From: Limnothrix sp. CACIAM 69d
GTDB lineage: Bacteria > Cyanobacteriota > Cyanobacteriia > CACIAM-69d
DNA: 64,000 nt
Direction of reading: 5' to 3'
Assembly: GCA_001913845.2 (NCBI GenBank)
Contig: MKGP02000076.1
Coordinates: 1-64,000 of the forward strand
The translations under genes and the position numbers were made by a program. Positions 43,747 through 52,501 of this stretch are shown piece after piece. Under the pieces are notes generated by a model. It had not been told where the DNA came from and searched no databases. It saw only the letters and a list, made by a program, of their open reading frames with translations. The number at the start of each line of letters is the position of its first letter. Position 1 is the stretch's first letter.

Positions 43747-44832
43747 CTAGTTGCCGTCGTCATCATGACCGCCATCGCTGGGGCTGTCACTATCGCTGAC
43801 CATATCGCCCCAATCATCATCATCGGCGGCTTGGTCTGGTGTGTCGGGATTGCTGGTCGCTTCGGTGGGTGCTGGTTCGGTGGAGCCTGGTTCCGTAGAC
43901 TCGATCGACTCAGGCTCCGTAGACTCGATCGGCTCATGCTCAGTAGACTCGATCGCCTCAGACTCATTAGGGGCGCTTGCGATCGGCTCAGGCTCAGTAG
44001 ACTCGATCGACTCAGGAGACTCACTCTCCTCAACAACCGCCGAATTCGTCACTAATTCAGGGGTATCCAGTGGTTCAGCCGTGCTCACCGGCTTGGGGGC
44101 ATCCAGCGGCTCGAGATCACCAGGAATCGGGAGATGCTCTGGGGCGATCGCGGCGGCCTCTTCCTGGGGGGCATTGGTGGTTTCTGGGGCGGGCGGGGGG
44201 GTTGCTGACTCTGGCTCAGGAACCTTGGTGGGTGCGGCCACTGGGGCATTTTCCAAATCCGGTAAGACTTTGGTGAGTCGGACACTGAGGCGCAGGAAAC
44301 TGCTGGGAACGTTGCCAACGGGAAACGGCTCGATCGCGCTGAAGGCGGTCGGCGGAGTGAGCAACACCCACAGGGAAACAAGGGCAACGGTGAGCAGCAG
44401 GCTGCCCAAAAGCGCTCCCAACCACACCACCAACAGCCCGATCGCCCGTTGATCCAGGGGGGCAATTTCCGCCGCCAAGGGGGAGAGTTGATCCAGCCGT
44501 TGCAAAGCCCAAAGCACCAAAAGGGACGCAACCAGCGCGATCGCCTTGGTTTCCCAGCCGGCCCAGCGTTGCAAAATTCGTTGCTGAGTTTCATTGAGGC
44601 GATCGGCCCGCAGGCTCACCAACAAAACCGAAAAGGGATAAAACGGACGCAACCACTGCATGGTCACAATCGGAGCAGTTCCCAACAGCCCCACCAACAG
44701 CCAGTCCCAGCCACCCGGCAGCAACGGATCTCCCGCCGCCAACCCCAGCAAACACAACTCCGCACAGAGGGGCAGCGCTGCCAACCCCGCCAAATGCACC
44801 CAAAGATACGGATCGCGTTTTGGCCCCTGCAC
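43747..44832 (-). CDS. Membrane protein with acidic low-complexity tail
   Basis: A 361-residue protein. Four hydrophobic segments fill the first 175 residues (for example LLVGLLGTAPIVTMQWL, IALVASLLVLWAL and LLLTVALVSLWVLL). The rest is a Pro/Glu/Ser/Thr/Asp-rich tail with many copies of a SIESTEPEP-like unit, ending DDGGHDDDGN-like. Proteins of this design occur in cyanobacteria, but their role is unknown. The DNA of the tail is an internal near-18-bp repeat (GACTCGATCGACTCAGGC type) and could vary in length. The stop codon abuts a MITE-like element. Confidence 0.8.
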   Translation of the reverse strand: MQGPKRDPYLWVHLAGLAALPLCAELCLLGLAAGDPLLPGGWDWLLVGLLGTAPIVTMQWLRPFYPFSVLLVSLRADRLNETQQRILQRWAGWETKAIALVASLLVLWALQRLDQLSPLAAEIAPLDQRAIGLLVVWLGALLGSLLLTVALVSLWVLLTPPTAFSAIEPFPVGNVPSSFLRLSVRLTKVLPDLENAPVAAPTKVPEPESATPPPAPETTNAPQEEAAAIAPEHLPIPGDLEPLDAPKPVSTAEPLDTPELVTNSAVVEESESPESIESTEPEPIASAPNESEAIESTEHEPIESTEPESIESTEPGSTEPAPTEATSNPDTPDQAADDDDWGDMVSDSDSPSDGGHDDDGN

Positions 44833-45012
44833 GATCGACCTCCTTCCCTCTCTGTTTGGTTCGTTCTGTGTGTTAGTTGCTCAGCCGGTTGAATGAAAGC
44901 CAGTTAGATCAAGGCCGGTTTCATCAAGACCGGTTTCATCAAAGCTAGTCCAGACCAAACTTGTTGGACTACGGCCAGTTGAATGACGGCTTGTTTGATC
45001 AAAATTCATTCA

Positions 45013-45840
45013 TCAAAGTTCATTCATGGACAACCCGATCGGCCCTGCTTCTTCGGCTAAGGCACTATCCAACGGCTGGGCAAGCTTCGTAACCAGCATA
45101 GACGCTTTCTGCTCGGTCTCTCGGTCGGCAAAAAAACGTGCTGACATGCGCTGGTAATGGTCGCAGAGGTTGGTTTTTTGGCGGGCAAAGTCCACGATCG
45201 GGCTGGCATAGGGTGGCTCAATGAAATTCCCGATGTGACCGTAGGCTGTGGCATCCAGCGTAGTTGGGTGATCGCCCATGAAAAAAGGCTTATCCGCCAG
45301 AAAATCCGAAAGGGCTTGCAAATCTGCCGTAATGAGTTGATATAAATCTGCGTCACTCAGTCGGCCCAGTCCCTGTTGCGTCATCTGTTGCAGAATACTT
45401 TGGCGAAATTTCTCCGCAAAGGCCACGCTCTGGGCCTTGTTCCAGTGACTGGGAACCAGGGTCAAGACTAAGTTTTGATAGTCTTGCCAGTTTTCTTCAT
45501 CGCGGTAGCGAATTGCAATCCCGCCCCAGTAGAGATGTTCCTTAATCAGGCGACGGAAAGCCAGGGCGATCGCACGGTCGCCCTGGCTCAAACCGGATTC
45601 CAAGTCAACACCTTGAGTTTGGCGAAAGCGCTCAATAATTAACGCTGTGTCGCCCCATTTTTGCCCTGCTTCTTCAATAAAAGGAATTTTGCCATAGGGG
45701 GCCTGAGCCAGATCCTGAGCGGTGGCTAAGGCTGCTTGGTAGGGCAACTCGGCAATGCGCAACCAAGTTTCCAATTCCATGCAAGCCGGACTGACGCTAG
45801 CCAGCCCCCAACGGGACGGAGCAGTGTAGAGCGTAATCAT
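45013..45840 (-). CDS. Glutathione S-transferase-like protein (metaxin/FAXC type)
   Basis: A 275-residue soluble protein with a thioredoxin-like N-terminal domain (MITLYTAPSRW, then YGKIPFIEEAG, the cis-Pro region) and an all-helical C-terminal domain with DKPFFMGDHPTTLDATAYGHIGN. This layout is typical of the metaxin/FAXC branch of the GST superfamily. Its enzymatic role is unknown. It lies alone between infB and the low-complexity membrane protein; short GGTTTCATCAA-like repeats occur downstream at 44920-44945. Confidence 0.85.
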   Translation of the reverse strand: MITLYTAPSRWGLASVSPACMELETWLRIAELPYQAALATAQDLAQAPYGKIPFIEEAGQKWGDTALIIERFRQTQGVDLESGLSQGDRAIALAFRRLIKEHLYWGGIAIRYRDEENWQDYQNLVLTLVPSHWNKAQSVAFAEKFRQSILQQMTQQGLGRLSDADLYQLITADLQALSDFLADKPFFMGDHPTTLDATAYGHIGNFIEPPYASPIVDFARQKTNLCDHYQRMSARFFADRETEQKASMLVTKLAQPLDSALAEEAGPIGLSMNEL

Positions 45841-45990
45841 TCAAAGCAATCAAAAACAGCAAAAATAATCAGCAGGCTCAGAATGGCTCAATGGCGATCC
45901 AGAGCCACCTTGGGTTTCGGTTTCCCCACTGGACTATTCCGTCAGTTTTAACAGACCCGATGCGATCGGGCTGTGATGCCAGACAAAAGA

Positions 45991-46034
45991 ATCAGCCCCG
46001 ATTAGCACCGGGTTGGTGACTAGTCGGGGCTGAT
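45991..46034 (-). terminator. Terminator-like hairpin after infB
   Basis: ATCAGCCCCGA (45991-46001) and TCGGGGCTGAT (46024-46034) are perfect complements with a 22-nt loop. Read on the minus strand, TTCTTTTGTC follows, a weak T-run. It lies 114 bp beyond the infB stop and probably ends the rimP-nusA-ylxR-infB transcript. Confidence 0.7.
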
Positions 46035-46147
46035 AGGAACCCAGATTAAGGGTGATGGGCGATCGGATCGGGATTGATCGGGCTGCGAGGGCGATCGCCC
46101 TCAGCGAAGCAGTTGACTGATTCGCTGATTAACCTTCTGAAAACGTC

Positions 46148-49100
46148 CTAAAGGGACAGGGTGCGACGCTTGGCCACCAGGCGGTAAGCCTCGATGATGT
46201 CGCCCATTTGCCAGTCGTTGAAACCCGAGGAGTTCACACCGCACTCGTAGCCGCTGTTCACTTCCTTGGTGTCTTCCTTGAACCGCTTCAGTGAATCCAT
46301 GCGACCTTGGAACACCAGTTCCTTGCCTCGGCGCACCCGCAGCAGACAATCGCGAATCAGCTTGCCCGACTGCACATAGCAACCGGCCACCGTGCCGCGA
46401 CCCACCGGGAACACACCCCGAACTTCCGCTTGACCCAGGGGTTCTTCCACCTCTTCCGGATCGAGCATCCCTTCCATGGCGGCTTGGATGTCGTCCAGCA
46501 GTTTGTAGATCACGCTGTATTCGCGGACATCAATGCCCGCTTCGTCGGCGGAGCGACGAGCACCGGGCGCGAGGGTGGTGTTGAAGCCCACAACCACGGC
46601 GCTACTGGCGGCAGCCAGGTCAATATCCGTTTCGGAGATTTCGCCTGGTGCAGCCAACAGCACGCGCACTTGCACTTCGTTTTGGGGCAGTTGTTGCAAA
46701 GATCCCAGAATGGCTTCCAGGGAGCCTTGCACATCGGCCTTGAGCACGAGGTTCAGTTCCTTCAGCTCGCCCTCCTGTGCCTGGCCAGAAATGCTGGTGA
46801 GGCTGACGCGACGGGAAGCCATGGCCTGTTGCAGACGGCTTTGGCGCTGTTGGTCGCTCCGTTGAGAGGCGATCGCCCGGGCATCTTTTTCATTGGAGAA
46901 GACCTCAAATTCTTCCCCAGCGGCCGGAACTTCGCTCAGACCCAACACCTCAACGGCGAAGGAAGGGGTGGCGGCATCCACGCGGTTACCGCGATCATCA
47001 ATCATCGCCCGCACCTTACCCAGGGCTGGGCCAGCGAGGAGGATGTCGCCAACTCGCAGGGTTCCGTTTTGCACCAGCAGGGTGGCCACCGGACCACGGG
47101 CCCGATCAAGGTGGGCTTCAATGACCGTCCCGCGCGCCAGGCGATCAGGATTGGCCATCAAGTCTTCCACTTCTGCCACCAACAGCAGGTTCTCCAGCAG
47201 GTCATCCAAATAGAGACCCTTGAGAGCGCTCACGGGAACCATAATCGTGTCCCCGCCCCACTCTTCCGCCACTAGGCCGCGCTCGGCCAGTTCCTGCTTC
47301 ACCCGATCGGGGTTTGCACCTTCCTTGTCAATCTTGTTAATGGCCACCACGATCGGCACTTCCGCCGCGCGGGCATGGCTGAGCGCCTCGATCGTTTGGG
47401 GTTGTACCCCGTCATCGGCTGCCACCACCAAAATGGCAATGTCCGTGACCCGCGCTCCCCGAGCACGCATGGCCGTGAAGGCTTCGTGACCCGGCGTATC
47501 CAAGAAGACCACCTTCTTGCTGCCGCCCTCTTGGTCTACCTCCACGTGGTAAGCCCCAATGTGCTGGGTAATGCCACCGGCTTCCCCTTGGGCCACCTTG
47601 GTTTTGCGGATCGAGTCGAGCAGGGTGGTTTTCCCGTGGTCCACGTGACCCATGATCGTGACAACCGGCGGGCGACGCTGGAGGCTTTCCAGGTCGGCCA
47701 CATCGAGCATTTCGGTTACCTTGCGGGCTTCCGATTCTTTCTCGGCGGTTTCCACCATTACCCCCAACTCTTCGGCCACCATGGTGGCCGTCGGCACATC
47801 GAGGGTTTGGGTAATGCTGACGGCCATCCCTTTCAGGAACAGGCGCTTCACCACTTCCGTTTCTGGAACCGCCAGTTTTTCGGCCAACTCGGCCACCGTC
47901 AGTCCCTCCGTGAGGGTAATCAGCTCCGGCCGTTCCTTCTTGACCTGTTGTTCCCGACGTTCCCGTTGAGGCGGGCGCGAGGCCCCTTTCTTGGTAACCG
48001 GCTTGGGCTGTGGAGCTGGCTTCGGCGGGGTAACACCCTTGGGTTTTGGCGGCCGGGCGATCGAGAGGCTGACCTGGAAGGGAGCCGGTTGACCGTCCAC
48101 CCCTTCCATCATCAGTTCATCATCTTCTTCGAAGTCGTCTTCGTCTTCGAATTCCACCTGGTTACGGCGCTTGTTCTTGCCAGCCTTGTCCTTGGCAATT
48201 CTGGCCCGCTCTTCCTCTTCCGCTTCCCAATCTTTGCCCTTCTTGGTGGGGCGATTCAGGGTCGGCCGATTCAGCTTGTTTTCATAATCTTCGCCGCTGC
48301 TGGCCGGACGTGTGGGTTTTTCCAGCAGTTTGGCCGCAGGGGCTGCGGCCGTGCCATCAGCGCTACCGTCGGCTGCGGCTTCGGTGGGGCGCACGGGTTT
48401 CGGCCGGCGCAACTCCACGATGGTTGGCGGGGCCCCTTTGCTAGGGCCACCGGCTGCGGGGCCTTTGGCCTCGCCGGGCCGGGTGGGACGAGATGGGCGA
48501 CTGGGCGCACCTGCGCGGGGTTCAGCGGGCTTACTTTCAGCGGGCTTTGCCGGCCGCGATGGCGGCCCCACCAACTCGGGCTTCTTGACCGGGCGCGGCG
48601 TGGCGGCAGTGCCGGGACGGGGCGGGGTTTTCAGTTCAGCTTTCTTTTCGGCAATGGGTTCCGGTGTTGCCGAGGCGGCGGGGCGATCGCCCGAGGCGGC
48701 GGGGCGGCGGGGGGCGCTGGGTTCAGCCGGGGCCAGGTCAACCGGGGCCGCGGGGGGCGCTGCGGGCGGATCGGACGGCTGGGCGGGGACATTCACAGGA
48801 GCAACGGTTTCGGGCTGGGCCGCCTCAGGCTTGGTCGCTTCGGGGCGAGCGGGTTCGGCCCGCTTGGGCGAAACGAGTTTCGGGGGGGCAGGACGGCTGA
48901 CGGGGGGCGTGGCTTCGGGGGCTGCTCCTTCGGTGTTGGGGCGTAGCTTTGGTTTGCGAATCTCGAGAATTTGCTGCTTTTTTTGCATAGCCGGTGCTGA
49001 ATCGCGCCCTTCTGTGGGCGTATCGGAGGGGGACAAATCAGGAGGGTTGGAGGAGGCTGGATTCACCGAGGGTGCAGAGGATTGGCCAGGACTGGAGGGC

Positions 49101-49282
49101 GCAGGACGATTCGCAAACTGTTGACGAGCGGCTGCGCGGATTTGAGCGGCTTCAGATTCGGTGATGGTGCTGCTGTGGCTTTTGAAGGGAATGTTTAGTT
49201 GCTCGCAGATCACCAAGATCTCGCGATTTTCCAGATGTAGTTCTCTCGCTAAATCGTAAATTCTCACGCGGCCTGTGCTCAT
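46148..49282 (-). CDS. infB: Translation initiation factor IF-2
   Basis: A 1044-residue GTPase that places fMet-tRNA on the 30S subunit and promotes subunit joining. An IF2 N-terminal domain ([18 protein letters not shown]) is followed by about 370 residues of Pro/Ala/Lys-rich low complexity, then a second IF2_N-like segment, the G domain ([27 protein letters not shown]) and domains II-IV. The long N-terminal linker is characteristic of cyanobacterial IF-2. It is the last gene of the rimP-nusA-ylxR-infB group. Large open frames on the opposite strand here are mirror artefacts of the biased composition. Confidence 0.97.
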   Translation of the reverse strand: MSTGRVRIYDLARELHLENREILVICEQLNIPFKSHSSTITESEAAQIRAAARQQFANRPAPSSPGQSSAPSVNPASSNPPDLSPSDTPTEGRDSAPAMQKKQQILEIRKPKLRPNTEGAAPEATPPVSRPAPPKLVSPKRAEPARPEATKPEAAQPETVAPVNVPAQPSDPPAAPPAAPVDLAPAEPSAPRRPAASGDRPAASATPEPIAEKKAELKTPPRPGTAATPRPVKKPELVGPPSRPAKPAESKPAEPRAGAPSRPSRPTRPGEAKGPAAGGPSKGAPPTIVELRRPKPVRPTEAAADGSADGTAAAPAAKLLEKPTRPASSGEDYENKLNRPTLNRPTKKGKDWEAEEEERARIAKDKAGKNKRRNQVEFEDEDDFEEDDELMMEGVDGQPAPFQVSLSIARPPKPKGVTPPKPAPQPKPVTKKGASRPPQRERREQQVKKERPELITLTEGLTVAELAEKLAVPETEVVKRLFLKGMAVSITQTLDVPTATMVAEELGVMVETAEKESEARKVTEMLDVADLESLQRRPPVVTIMGHVDHGKTTLLDSIRKTKVAQGEAGGITQHIGAYHVEVDQEGGSKKVVFLDTPGHEAFTAMRARGARVTDIAILVVAADDGVQPQTIEALSHARAAEVPIVVAINKIDKEGANPDRVKQELAERGLVAEEWGGDTIMVPVSALKGLYLDDLLENLLLVAEVEDLMANPDRLARGTVIEAHLDRARGPVATLLVQNGTLRVGDILLAGPALGKVRAMIDDRGNRVDAATPSFAVEVLGLSEVPAAGEEFEVFSNEKDARAIASQRSDQQRQSRLQQAMASRRVSLTSISGQAQEGELKELNLVLKADVQGSLEAILGSLQQLPQNEVQVRVLLAAPGEISETDIDLAAASSAVVVGFNTTLAPGARRSADEAGIDVREYSVIYKLLDDIQAAMEGMLDPEEVEEPLGQAEVRGVFPVGRGTVAGCYVQSGKLIRDCLLRVRRGKELVFQGRMDSLKRFKEDTKEVNSGYECGVNSSGFNDWQMGDIIEAYRLVAKRRTLSL

Positions 49283-49391
49283 CCAGTTTCCTCGAATCCT
49301 ATTGCGTCACGACATCATAGCCCACCGTCATTTGAAACATTTCGATCGAGCCGTCTAGTCCCTTCCTATTATGACGTGCGATGGGGGCGGT

Positions 49392-49685
49392 TCACTCTGG
49401 TGGGGTTGGATTTCCCAGAGAGTCCGGGTTGGGAGCCGGGGCGGTTAGCCGTTGCCAAAGCAGGTCATAAAAGGGGTCGGGAACAGGGGCTTTGAGCGAT
49501 CGCCCGATTCGATCCTTGCGCTGGGCTGCTCGTAGGCAGTCCGCACAGGGGCAAAGATAGGCCGATCGCCCCATGCCTTGGTCGAGTTGCACCGAACCGG
49601 AGTGGGCCACCCGCACGATGCGCCAAAACTCCGATCGATGGGCCACCCGACGACAAATCAAACAACGGCGATAGTTGGGCGGCAA
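49392..49685 (-). CDS. ylxR: YlxR-family RNA-binding protein (DUF448)
   Basis: A 97-residue protein opening PPNYRRCLICRRVAHRSEF, the YlxR zinc-less RNA-binding fold, with GRSAYLCPCADCLRAAQRK in the middle. YlxR sits between nusA and infB in many bacteria; some members modulate RNase P. It probably starts at TTG 49683-49685, four bases after the nusA stop, with AGGAGG 13 bases upstream, so translation is likely coupled. Confidence 0.9.
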   Translation of the reverse strand: MPPNYRRCLICRRVAHRSEFWRIVRVAHSGSVQLDQGMGRSAYLCPCADCLRAAQRKDRIGRSLKAPVPDPFYDLLWQRLTAPAPNPDSLGNPTPPE

Positions 49686-49689
49686 GGGA

Positions 49690-51219
49690 TCAATTGGCCT
49701 CCTGATCCAGCGCCTCGCGATCCGGATCGTCGCCGTCGAAGTCCTCGTCTGCGGAGTCGTTCTCGGTTAGATCATCAGGGTCTGAATCATCGCTGTCTTG
49801 ATCGTCTTCCTCTTGATCATCATCGTCAGCGTCCGCCGCCGAGTCCAGGGAAGCCTGCTCTTGATCGTCCTCAAGATCATCGCCATCAAACTCATCCTCT
49901 GTTTCATCGTCTGTGGCTGCCGATGGGTCAATCTCCCCAGGGCTGAACTCAGCGTCCTCGTCTGCAAAGTCGTCGGTTTCCGGTTCCTCGTCTGCAAAGT
50001 CGTCGGCCGCTTCGGCCGCTGCCAGGGCGAGGGCTGCCTCCCGTTCCGCCAGATAGCTGGCCATCTTGGCATCTTCTTCGTCGCGATCGTACTTAGCCAC
50101 ATCGCGAATATCGATTTTCCAGCCCGTGAGTCGGGCGGCTAGGCGCACATTTTGCCCCTCTTTCCCGATCGCCAAACTGAGCTGATCATCACCCACTAGC
50201 ACATGGGCTTGGCGCTCCTCAGGATTCATCAGACGCACTTCCACCACCCGGGCCGGGCTGAGGGCGTTGGCGATGTAGGTGGCCGGATCCGGTGACCAGC
50301 GAATCACATCGATTTTTTCGCCCCGCAGTTCGTTCACAACCACCTGAATTCGCGACCCCCGGGCCCCAATGCAAGCCCCCACGGGATCCACGTCTCGCTC
50401 CACCGTGTCAACGGCAATCTTGGTGCGCGGGCCCACATGGCGCGAGGGCGGGTTGGCTTCCCGAGCTACGGCCACAATTCGCACAATGTCATCTTCAATT
50501 TCCGGCACTTCGTTGGCGAACAGATAAACCACCAACCCCGCATCGGCCCGGGAAACCAAGAGTTGCGGCCCCCGCTGGGATCCTTCGCAAACTTTCTTGA
50601 GGTAGACCTTGATGGTTCCGTTGGCGCGGTAAGTGTCGTTGGGCAACTGCTCCCGTTTGGGCAGTTCCGCTTCCACTTCCGGTTGGCTGTAGCCGCTGGT
50701 GACGGCCACAATGACCGATTGGCGCTCGAACCGCAGGATGCGCCCTTGGAGCACCGTGCTTTCTAGCTCTTGGAATTCCTCCTGGATCAGCTTGCGCTGC
50801 TGGTCGCGCAGCTTTTGGGCCAGCACTTGCTTGGTTTGGATGGCGGCCATGCGCCCAAAGTCATCCCGATCGGGGGTGACATCCAAAATCACCGTGTCGC
50901 CCAGTTGCGCTTCGGCGGCCACTTCTTGCACATCGCTGAGGGCAATTTCGTGGTCTGGGTCAGCCACTTCTTCCACAATGCTCTTGGTGGCCAAAACCCG
51001 GAAGCCTTCTTCTTCCGTGTCCAATTCCACGTCGAAGTTGTCGAAGTAGGTTTCGTCAAAGATGTTGCGCACATCCAAACTTTGGGTGCGGCGATAACGC
51101 TCATAGCCCTTGAGCAGGGCCTCACGCAGGGCGGCTTCAACGGCGGTTTTTGGCAAGTTGCGTTCGCGGCTGATGCCGTCGATCATTTCTTGCAGGCCGG
51201 TTAGGCGAACCATGGACAT
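49690..51219 (-). CDS. nusA: Transcription termination/antitermination factor NusA
   Basis: A 509-residue protein. The N-terminal RNA-polymerase-binding domain (MSMVRLTGLQEMIDGISRER), S1 domain (about 130-205) and two KH domains (ending near LRLAARLTGWKIDIRDVAKY, about residue 375) are present. NusA controls pausing, termination and antitermination. A tail of about 110 residues is extremely acidic (Asp/Glu-rich with repeated DDFADE units). The start ATG 51219 is chosen by homology; an upstream extension in the same frame looks non-coding. Second gene of the operon. Confidence 0.95.
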   Translation of the reverse strand: MSMVRLTGLQEMIDGISRERNLPKTAVEAALREALLKGYERYRRTQSLDVRNIFDETYFDNFDVELDTEEEGFRVLATKSIVEEVADPDHEIALSDVQEVAAEAQLGDTVILDVTPDRDDFGRMAAIQTKQVLAQKLRDQQRKLIQEEFQELESTVLQGRILRFERQSVIVAVTSGYSQPEVEAELPKREQLPNDTYRANGTIKVYLKKVCEGSQRGPQLLVSRADAGLVVYLFANEVPEIEDDIVRIVAVAREANPPSRHVGPRTKIAVDTVERDVDPVGACIGARGSRIQVVVNELRGEKIDVIRWSPDPATYIANALSPARVVEVRLMNPEERQAHVLVGDDQLSLAIGKEGQNVRLAARLTGWKIDIRDVAKYDRDEEDAKMASYLAEREAALALAAAEAADDFADEEPETDDFADEDAEFSPGEIDPSAATDDETEDEFDGDDLEDDQEQASLDSAADADDDDQEEDDQDSDDSDPDDLTENDSADEDFDGDDPDREALDQEAN

Positions 51220-51335
51220 GGGTGTGGGGTTCCTAAAAATTCGTAAAGGTGAATGGGGAGTGGTGAAGCATTCGGCGCGATCGCGGGTGTGAGGATGGGC
51301 AGTGGGGTGATCGCGCAGGACGGCCGGCCGCTGAG

Positions 51336-51800
51336 CTACTCGGCTCCGTCGGCCAGGCGCACCCGTTCCACCAAATCGCGCGGAATGCTGATCACTCGGC
51401 CTTTTTGGTTGATGCGCAGGGTTTCCGCGTCGCGATCGAGCAAGCTGCCCTGCCAAAGGGATTTGCCCTTGTGTGGCTCGCGGGTGGTGACGGTGACTTC
51501 AAACCCCTTGAAGGAGGTGAACTCCCGATCGGTCTCCAAAAACTCCGACAGGCCAGGGCTAGACACTTCCAGCACGTAGGCTCCGGGGATGGCATCCGCC
51601 TCATCGAGCGCTGGCTCCAAGGCCCGGCTCAACCGTTCGCAGTCATCCAGACTGGTATCGGCGATCGGGTTGCGGAGTTCGAGGCGCAAAACAGGGGGGC
51701 TTTCGTTGGTGTGGAAGGTTGCCCCCACGATCTCCAGTCCCAAATCGGTGGCGATCGGGGTGGCAAGTTCCAAAATGCGGGGAATTGCGGGATGAGCCAT
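51336..51800 (-). CDS. rimP: Ribosome maturation factor RimP
   Basis: A 154-residue factor for 30S subunit maturation. Motifs are LGLEIVGATFH, SLDDCERLSRALEPALDE and YVLEVSSPGLSEFLETDREF, characteristic of RimP, followed by an SH3-like C-terminal half. ATG 51800 (MAHPAIPRI) is chosen over an upstream start at 51824. It is first of the operon; the long upstream region holds a probable separate RNA gene. Confidence 0.93.
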   Translation of the reverse strand: MAHPAIPRILELATPIATDLGLEIVGATFHTNESPPVLRLELRNPIADTSLDDCERLSRALEPALDEADAIPGAYVLEVSSPGLSEFLETDREFTSFKGFEVTVTTREPHKGKSLWQGSLLDRDAETLRINQKGRVISIPRDLVERVRLADGAE

Positions 51801-52079
51801 GAAACCAAACGATAGAGCGGGCAATGGCTCCCAACCGCGTGATCAGTGATCCGGCCCGAAGGGAAACGGGGCCGATCGCGCTTGCGGATCTGTCCCCAGA
51901 ATCGTGCCTAAGTATCGTGCCTAAGTAACGACGCTCTGAGATGAATCCGGCAAGATCACCGTTGGGGAAATTGCCCTTGAGTGAGGGCATGGGGCGTGGT
52001 CAGACAGAGCACCAAGCAATCAAAGTGCAGAGCCATGCTGATCACAACCCATGGAGGGAGCTGATCCCCATTGGGCCAT
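51801..52079. other. Region between the candidate RNA and rimP
   Basis: ATCGTGCCTAAGT is directly repeated at 51901-51913 and 51914-51926, about 100 bp before rimP. A promoter for rimP is expected here, but none is convincing by eye. If no promoter exists, the RNA upstream would be an operon leader with an attenuator. Confidence 0.45.
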
Positions 52080-52107
52080 AAAAAAAGCCGGTTCACTGTA
52101 CCGACTT
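52080..52107 (-). terminator. Intrinsic terminator of the candidate RNA
   Basis: On the minus strand AAGTCGGT pairs with ACCGGCTT (8 bp, one G-U), loop ACAGTGA, followed by a run of T down to 52080. Textbook rho-independent form. Confidence 0.85.
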
Positions 52108-52343
52108 GCAACGCGCCAATTGACCTTTCCTTGCCGCTGGCCGGGAAAGGCTGGTGGGCAAAGGCTGGAGGCGATGGGTCTAGACACCCGCACAGCAGCC
52201 GCAACCGAACGCAAGGGAGGTTGAGATGCTGCTGTGGTGGGGCCTGGGGCCCAAGCGTTTGCGGTTGCCGCACTGTTACCCAAAGTCCGAAGCGGGAAGC
52301 CAAGGCTCAAAGCCGGGAACTTGGGGAATAGCTAGGCAGCGCT
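52080..52343 (-). ncRNA. Candidate structured RNA upstream of rimP
   Basis: About 264 nt bounded by a promoter-like sequence and a strong intrinsic terminator, with no plausible protein. Several hairpins are visible on the minus strand: AGGCA/TGCCT; CCAAG/CTTGG around GGCT/AGCC; TGCGG/CCGCA; a long one with CACAGCAGC/GCTGCTGTG (52228-52236 with 52191-52199) and inner CAACC/GGTTG; and CCTTTCC/GGAAAGG (52144-52150 with 52124-52130, approximate). I do not recognise the family. It could be an independent small RNA, for example a 6S-like RNA, or the attenuated leader of the rimP-nusA-infB operon. Confidence 0.6.
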
Positions 52344-52349
52344 TGCCTC

Positions 52350-52377
52350 AGTCTATCACGGAAGAATTTGGGTCTAA
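52350..52377 (-). promoter_or_regulatory. Sigma-70-like promoter of the candidate RNA
   Basis: TTAGAC (52372-52377) and TAGACT (52350-52355) on the minus strand are separated by 16 bp and resemble the -35 TTGACA and -10 TATAAT boxes. Transcription would begin near 52343. Confidence 0.5.
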
Positions 52378-52501
52378 AACTCTGCCCTGTTGGGGCGTGC
52401 TAAATTTGCCCAACGGGATTGGCTGAACGGGATTGGCTGAACTGGGCTAGCTGAACTGGATTTGGAACTAAACCCAGTGAGCCTGCATGATTTAGCCTGC
52501 A

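Noticed and set aside
47375-48946. Long open frame (523 codons) on the strand opposite infB
   Set aside because: It mirrors the Pro/Ala-rich low-complexity part of IF-2, has no recognisable domain and a composition expected from antisense of GC-biased codons.
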